DNA of 64,000 nt from an uncultured Modestobacter sp. (GTDB lineage: Bacteria; Actinomycetota; Actinomycetes; Mycobacteriales; Geodermatophilaceae). The notes below the pieces were generated by a model. It did no database searches. It worked only from the letters and a program-made list of their open reading frames with translations, and was not told the DNA's origin. Location of the stretch: contig NZ_CANKUD010000012.1 of NCBI RefSeq assembly GCF_947486615.1, positions 62,001 to 126,000 of the forward strand. Reading direction: 5' to 3'. Position numbers and translations under genes: made by a program. Shown one piece after another: positions 61,003 to 64,000 of the stretch (positions within the stretch are counted from its first letter, which is position 1; each line of letters starts with the position of its first letter).

Positions 61003-62114
61003 GCGCTGGCTACCTGGCCTGCTTCGCCGAGGACGAGGGCTATCTCGACTTCGCCCGGGTCGGCCCGCCGTCCCGGCCGGTGGTGGAGGCCGGGGCCGGT
61101 GCGCTGGCTGCCGTCTCCACCGCCGGCCTGGGCACGGTCGACGAGCTGATGGGCGCCGAGGCCCGGGCGCTGGCCGCGGCGTCGCGGCTGCTCGGCTTCG
61201 CGCCCGGCAACCTCGTCTACTCGCCCAGCACCTCGGCCGGGCTGTTCCAGGCGGCGTTCGCGGTGCGCGGGCCGGTGCTGGTCAGCCCGGCGGAGTTCCC
61301 GGCCAACCTCTACCCCTGGTGGCGGGCGGAGGCCGCCGGCCGGCTGGACGTCGTCGACCTGCCGGCCGGGCCGGTGACGCCGGACGCCGTCCGGGCCGCG
61401 CTGGCCGACGGGGACGCCGCCGCGCTGGTGGTGAGCGCGGTCGACTTCGCCACCGGGTACCGCGCCGACCTGGCCGGGCTGCGCGACGTCCTCGGCGACC
61501 GGCTGCTGGTGGTCGACGGCATCCAGGGCGTCGGCGCGGTCGAGCAGGACTGGACGGCGGCCGACGTGCTGGTCGCCGGCGGTCAGAAGTGGCTGCGCAG
61601 CGGTTGGAGCACCGGCGTGGTCGCGGTGTCCGACCGCGCGCTGGACCGGCTGGACCCGCTGCTGGCCGGCTGGACCGGGGTGCAGGGCGCCACCGACTAC
61701 GACGGGCTGGAGCACCCCCTCGCCGACGGCGCCGCCCGGTTCACCACGACGAACACCAGCCCGATCGCGCAGGCCTGCCTCGCCGCGGGGCTGGAGCTGC
61801 TCGAGCAGGCCGGCCCGGCGTGGGTGGCCGGCCGGATCGCGGCGCGGGTCGACGAGCTGCTGGCGGTGCTGGACCGGCGTGGGGTGGACGTGACGTCGTC
61901 CCGGGCGCCGGACGAGCGGGCCGGCATCGTGGCGTTCCGGGTGCCCGGGGTCGACGGGTCGCAGCTGCACGCGGCGCTGGGCCGGGCCGGGGTCACCTGC
62001 ACCCGGCACGGTGAGCGGGTGCGGCTGAGCGTGCACGCGACGACGAGCGCGGCCGCCCTGGACCGGGTCGACGCCGCGCTCGCCCAGCTGGCGCCGGCCG
62101 CCGCCCGGGCCTGA
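60999..62114 (+). CDS. Class V aminotransferase (cysteine desulfurase/kynureninase fold)
   Basis: 371 residues from GTG 60999. PLP-enzyme features: [14 protein letters not shown] (phosphate-binding turn), [16 protein letters not shown] with the Asp that binds the pyridine nitrogen, and [11 protein letters not shown] with the Schiff-base Lys. The long N-terminal and small C-terminal domains match the class V set (isopenicillin epimerase, cysteine desulfurase, kynureninase). No desulfurase active-site Cys loop is obvious. Co-translation with the uptake system implies that it acts on the imported amine or amino acid. Confidence 0.85.
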   Translation: MSAGYLACFAEDEGYLDFARVGPPSRPVVEAGAGALAAVSTAGLGTVDELMGAEARALAAASRLLGFAPGNLVYSPSTSAGLFQAAFAVRGPVLVSPAEFPANLYPWWRAEAAGRLDVVDLPAGPVTPDAVRAALADGDAAALVVSAVDFATGYRADLAGLRDVLGDRLLVVDGIQGVGAVEQDWTAADVLVAGGQKWLRSGWSTGVVAVSDRALDRLDPLLAGWTGVQGATDYDGLEHPLADGAARFTTTNTSPIAQACLAAGLELLEQAGPAWVAGRIAARVDELLAVLDRRGVDVTSSRAPDERAGIVAFRVPGVDGSQLHAALGRAGVTCTRHGERVRLSVHATTSAAALDRVDAALAQLAPAAARA

Positions 62115-62184
62115 CCCCGCCGCTGGTCACTGATGGTCGTCTCCCGGCCCGGGAGGCGACGATCGGTGACCGGCGGCGAGCAGG

Positions 62185-62589
62185 TCAGGCGACGCTCTGC
62201 GCGGGGAGCTGGTCGGTCAGGGCCTCGGCGAGGTGCCGGCCCCGGGGCGGGGGCACGACCCACAGCGGCTCGGCGATCCGGACGACGTCCTCGGCCTCGA
62301 GGTCCGGGGCCTCCTCGACCAGTTCCGCCTCGATGGGCTCGTCGTCGACGGGCTCGTCCTCGGTCAGCTCGACGGGCTCGGCCTCGGTCAGCTCGGCCTC
62401 GACCGGAGCCGGCGCCTCGGCGACCGGGGGCAGCTCCAGCCGCACCGGCGTCTCCGCGATGGTGGTGAGGGCGGTGAGGCCGTCGGTGTGGAGGCGGTCG
62501 ATCGTCTCCAGGACGGCGGTCGCCATCTCCGCGATGACCTGCACGTCCGTGGTCGCCTGGAGGTCATCGACGAGGGCGTGGTTGCTCAT
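62185..62589 (-). CDS. Acidic low-complexity protein, unknown
   Basis: 134 residues. An N-terminal helical region (MSNHALVDDLQATTDVQVIAEMATAVLETIDRL) is followed by a central stretch of repeated Glu/Pro/Val units (AELTEAEPVELTEDEPVDDEPIEAELVEEAP), then VVRIAEPLWVVPPPRGRHLAEAL. The repetitive acidic middle is likely disordered. No family is recognised. It converges with the aminotransferase gene and diverges from the GNAT gene. Confidence 0.6.
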   Translation of the reverse strand: MSNHALVDDLQATTDVQVIAEMATAVLETIDRLHTDGLTALTTIAETPVRLELPPVAEAPAPVEAELTEAEPVELTEDEPVDDEPIEAELVEEAPDLEAEDVVRIAEPLWVVPPPRGRHLAEALTDQLPAQSVA

Positions 62590-62696
62590 GTGCTGAGTTC
62601 TCGGCAGTCACGGCGCCGACCGTGACCGGTTCGTCACGGGTACCTCGTGGGCAATTCACTGGACGACGCACCGGCCCCGTCGGCACAGTCCCGGCC

Positions 62697-63164
62697 ATGA
62701 TCGACATCCGCGAGTACCGGTCGGCCGACTGGGACGCCATCGCGCGGGTGCACGACGCCGCCCGGCTCCAGGAGCTCGGGTGGTCGGTGGGGGTCGAGGC
62801 CTTCCTGACCCTGCAGCAGACGGCCGAGGACGAGGGCCTGTTCGACGACCAGCTGTGGGTCGCTGAGCTCGACGGTGCCGTCGTCGGCTTCCTGGCCTTC
62901 GCCGACGGCGAGCTGACCTGGATGTACGTGCACCCCAGCCACCAAGGGCGGGGCGTGGGGACGGCGCTGATCGGGCAGCTGTTCGCCCACGCCGAGGCGG
63001 CGGGGGTCGACCGGGTGGAGCTCACCGTGCTCGACGGCAACCCGGCCCGGCGGCTCTACGAGCGCTCCGGGTTCACCCTGGTGGAGACGAAGACCGGCGG
63101 GCTGGTCGGCAACGAGTCCTTCCAGGCCACCGGGCACGTGATGGAACGCCGCCTCGGCCGGTAG
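62697..63164 (+). CDS. GNAT-family N-acetyltransferase
   Basis: 155 residues from ATG 62697 (MIDIREYRSADWDAIARVHDAARLQEL). The acetyl-CoA binding motif A is MYVHPSHQGRGVGTALIGQLFAHAE, and the motif B region ELTVLDGNPARRLYERSGF is the standard GNAT end. It acetylates an amine of unknown identity. It is monocistronic, followed 35 bases later by a small membrane-protein gene that has its own strong RBS. Confidence 0.92.
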   Translation: MIDIREYRSADWDAIARVHDAARLQELGWSVGVEAFLTLQQTAEDEGLFDDQLWVAELDGAVVGFLAFADGELTWMYVHPSHQGRGVGTALIGQLFAHAEAAGVDRVELTVLDGNPARRLYERSGFTLVETKTGGLVGNESFQATGHVMERRLGR

Positions 63165-63199
63165 CTTGCGACCGTCCGACGTCGCCGGGAGGAGCCCCC

Positions 63200-63568
63200 G
63201 TGAGCCCACGCACCGACCGCCTGATCACCGGGATCGGTCTCGTGGTCGCGGGCGTGGCGTGCCTCGCCCTGCTGCTGGCCGCCGGTGACGCGACCGCACC
63301 GCGGGTGGCCGGCGCTGCGTTGCTGGTCCTGGCAGGCGCATCACTCGTCGTCTCGGGTCGGCGCATGGCCCGTACGCCGGCGGGGAAGCGCTCACGGTCG
63401 CGCGACCGGACGGTGCTCGGCCTCTTGTTCGTGCTGGGCGCCGTCGAGGTGGTCCTGTGGGACATCGGGCGGTCGGACGACCCCGGTCAGTGGGGCGTCG
63501 CAACCGGTTTCCTCGTCGTGGGCGCCGTCCTGGTCATCGCGGGCACCCGGCGCCGTCGGCGCAGCTGA
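63200..63568 (+). CDS. Small integral membrane protein, unknown
   Basis: 122 residues from GTG 63200 after GGAGGAG. Four hydrophobic segments (about 8-26, 34-50, 71-87, 97-114) are separated by short charged loops, the second loop strongly basic (RRMARTPAGKRSRSRDR). It ends in RRRRRS. No family is recognised; it resembles small actinobacterial membrane proteins of unknown role. It converges with the interrupted gene at the window edge. Confidence 0.65.
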   Translation: MSPRTDRLITGIGLVVAGVACLALLLAAGDATAPRVAGAALLVLAGASLVVSGRRMARTPAGKRSRSRDRTVLGLLFVLGAVEVVLWDIGRSDDPGQWGVATGFLVVGAVLVIAGTRRRRRS

Positions 63569-63577
63569 CGCCGCTGG

Positions 63578-64000
63578 TCAGCCCGGCCGGGCCGGGTGCC
63601 AGTTCACGTTCGCCACGGTCTCCGCGTCGACCAGCTGCCACCCGGTCGCGGTGGGCTCGGAGGTGAACGTCCAGTCCTGACCGGCGCCGACCACGAGGTC
63701 GCCGAACGTCACGTTCATGGCGAAGCTCGCCACCAGCACGAGCCGGGGCTGGTCGCCGGTGCGGTCCACCCGGAGCGGCGGCTCGAACAGCCCGGTCTAG
63801 TAGCGCAGCGGCGCGCTGTCGTCGCAGCCGTCGACCACCGCGGCGGCCTCGTCGTTGCCGTTGCCGTCGTCCTCGGGCAGGTCCGACAGCAGGCTCGGCG
63901 GCGGGCCGTCGTCCGGCCGGTCGAGTTCCTGCTGGACCCGATCCAGCAGCTCCGGGCTGACCAGTGCGGTCAGCTCGGGGTGCAGCTCGCCGGTGGTCCA
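63578..64000 (-). pseudogene. Interrupted gene, partial at the window edge
   Basis: On the minus strand the frame is open from the window edge, reading WTTGELHPELTALVSPELL, then an acidic stretch and CDDSAPLRY. It meets TAG at 63797-63799 and continues in the same frame as TGLFEPPLRVDRTGDQPRL, LVASFAMNVTFGDLVVGAG, then to a stop at 63578. Coding character is the same on both sides, so this looks like one gene split by a nonsense change (for example CAG to TAG). A separate short gene starting at a GTG (63769) is the alternative. No family is recognised; the beginning lies outside the window. Confidence 0.55.

Overview
The window comes from a very GC-rich actinobacterium (third codon positions almost all G/C, many GTG starts, ATGA/GTGA stop-start overlaps). 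The gene content (GAF-ANTAR sensor, MEDS-type anti-sigma kinase, SoxR, tandem PAP2 phosphatase) fits Geodermatophilaceae such as Modestobacter, Blastococcus or Geodermatophilus. That placement is inference, not a database match. No rRNA, tRNA or CRISPR array was seen.

Layout. 1-2331: end of a glycosyltransferase operon. 2359-6209: stand-alone metabolic and repair genes (alpha/beta hydrolase, zinc-free MDR reductase, MsrA, haloalkane dehalogenase). 6352-10217: accessory region with a Phd/RelE-type toxin-antitoxin pair, a decayed IS5-family transposase, two exported proteins of unknown function and an intact IS481-family element. That element sits exactly at the stop codon of an ACR3-like transporter gene, which is controlled from a MerR-type promoter with a divergent MerR gene. 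11979-23526: chemoreceptor, rRNA-type methyltransferase, phosphoribosyltransferase, GAF-ANTAR, MEDS-HATPase and STAS signalling proteins, an NmrA/MarR pair, and SoxR divergent from a questin-oxidase-like gene across two perfect SoxR boxes. 23746-27689: hydantoinase/oxoprolinase HyuAB. 27827-36031: VOC protein, dienelactone hydrolase, membrane sulfite-oxidase-like protein, double PAP2 phosphatase, phosphoesterase, and a MarR/ABC exporter pair.

36133-53391 is the most coherent system. It contains a secreted PL1 pectate lyase, a four-gene minus-strand operon (Gfo/Idh/MocA oxidoreductase, DUF6807 protein, LacI regulator, M24-like protein), and a ten-gene plus-strand run (CUT1 sugar ABC transporter, two more Gfo/Idh/MocA oxidoreductases, a DUF993 aldolase-like protein, a TIM-barrel isomerase/epimerase, a uronate-dehydrogenase-like SDR, an enolase-superfamily dehydratase, and the transporter ATPase). 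Five copies of a GGAAAGCGCTTTCC-like palindrome lie at the promoters of all these units, which makes the block a single LacI regulon. The likely job is uptake of pectin-derived or related acidic saccharides, redox processing of the sugar ring, dehydration to a 2-keto-3-deoxy acid and aldol cleavage. The exact substrate cannot be read from sequence.

53537-64000: an MFS transporter, two tandem hairpin repeats, an SDR and an Old Yellow Enzyme, then a second LacI gene whose own duplicated operator forms part of its coding sequence. It heads an amino-acid-type ABC transporter operon with a class V aminotransferase. Small genes follow, and the window ends in a gene interrupted by an in-frame TAG.
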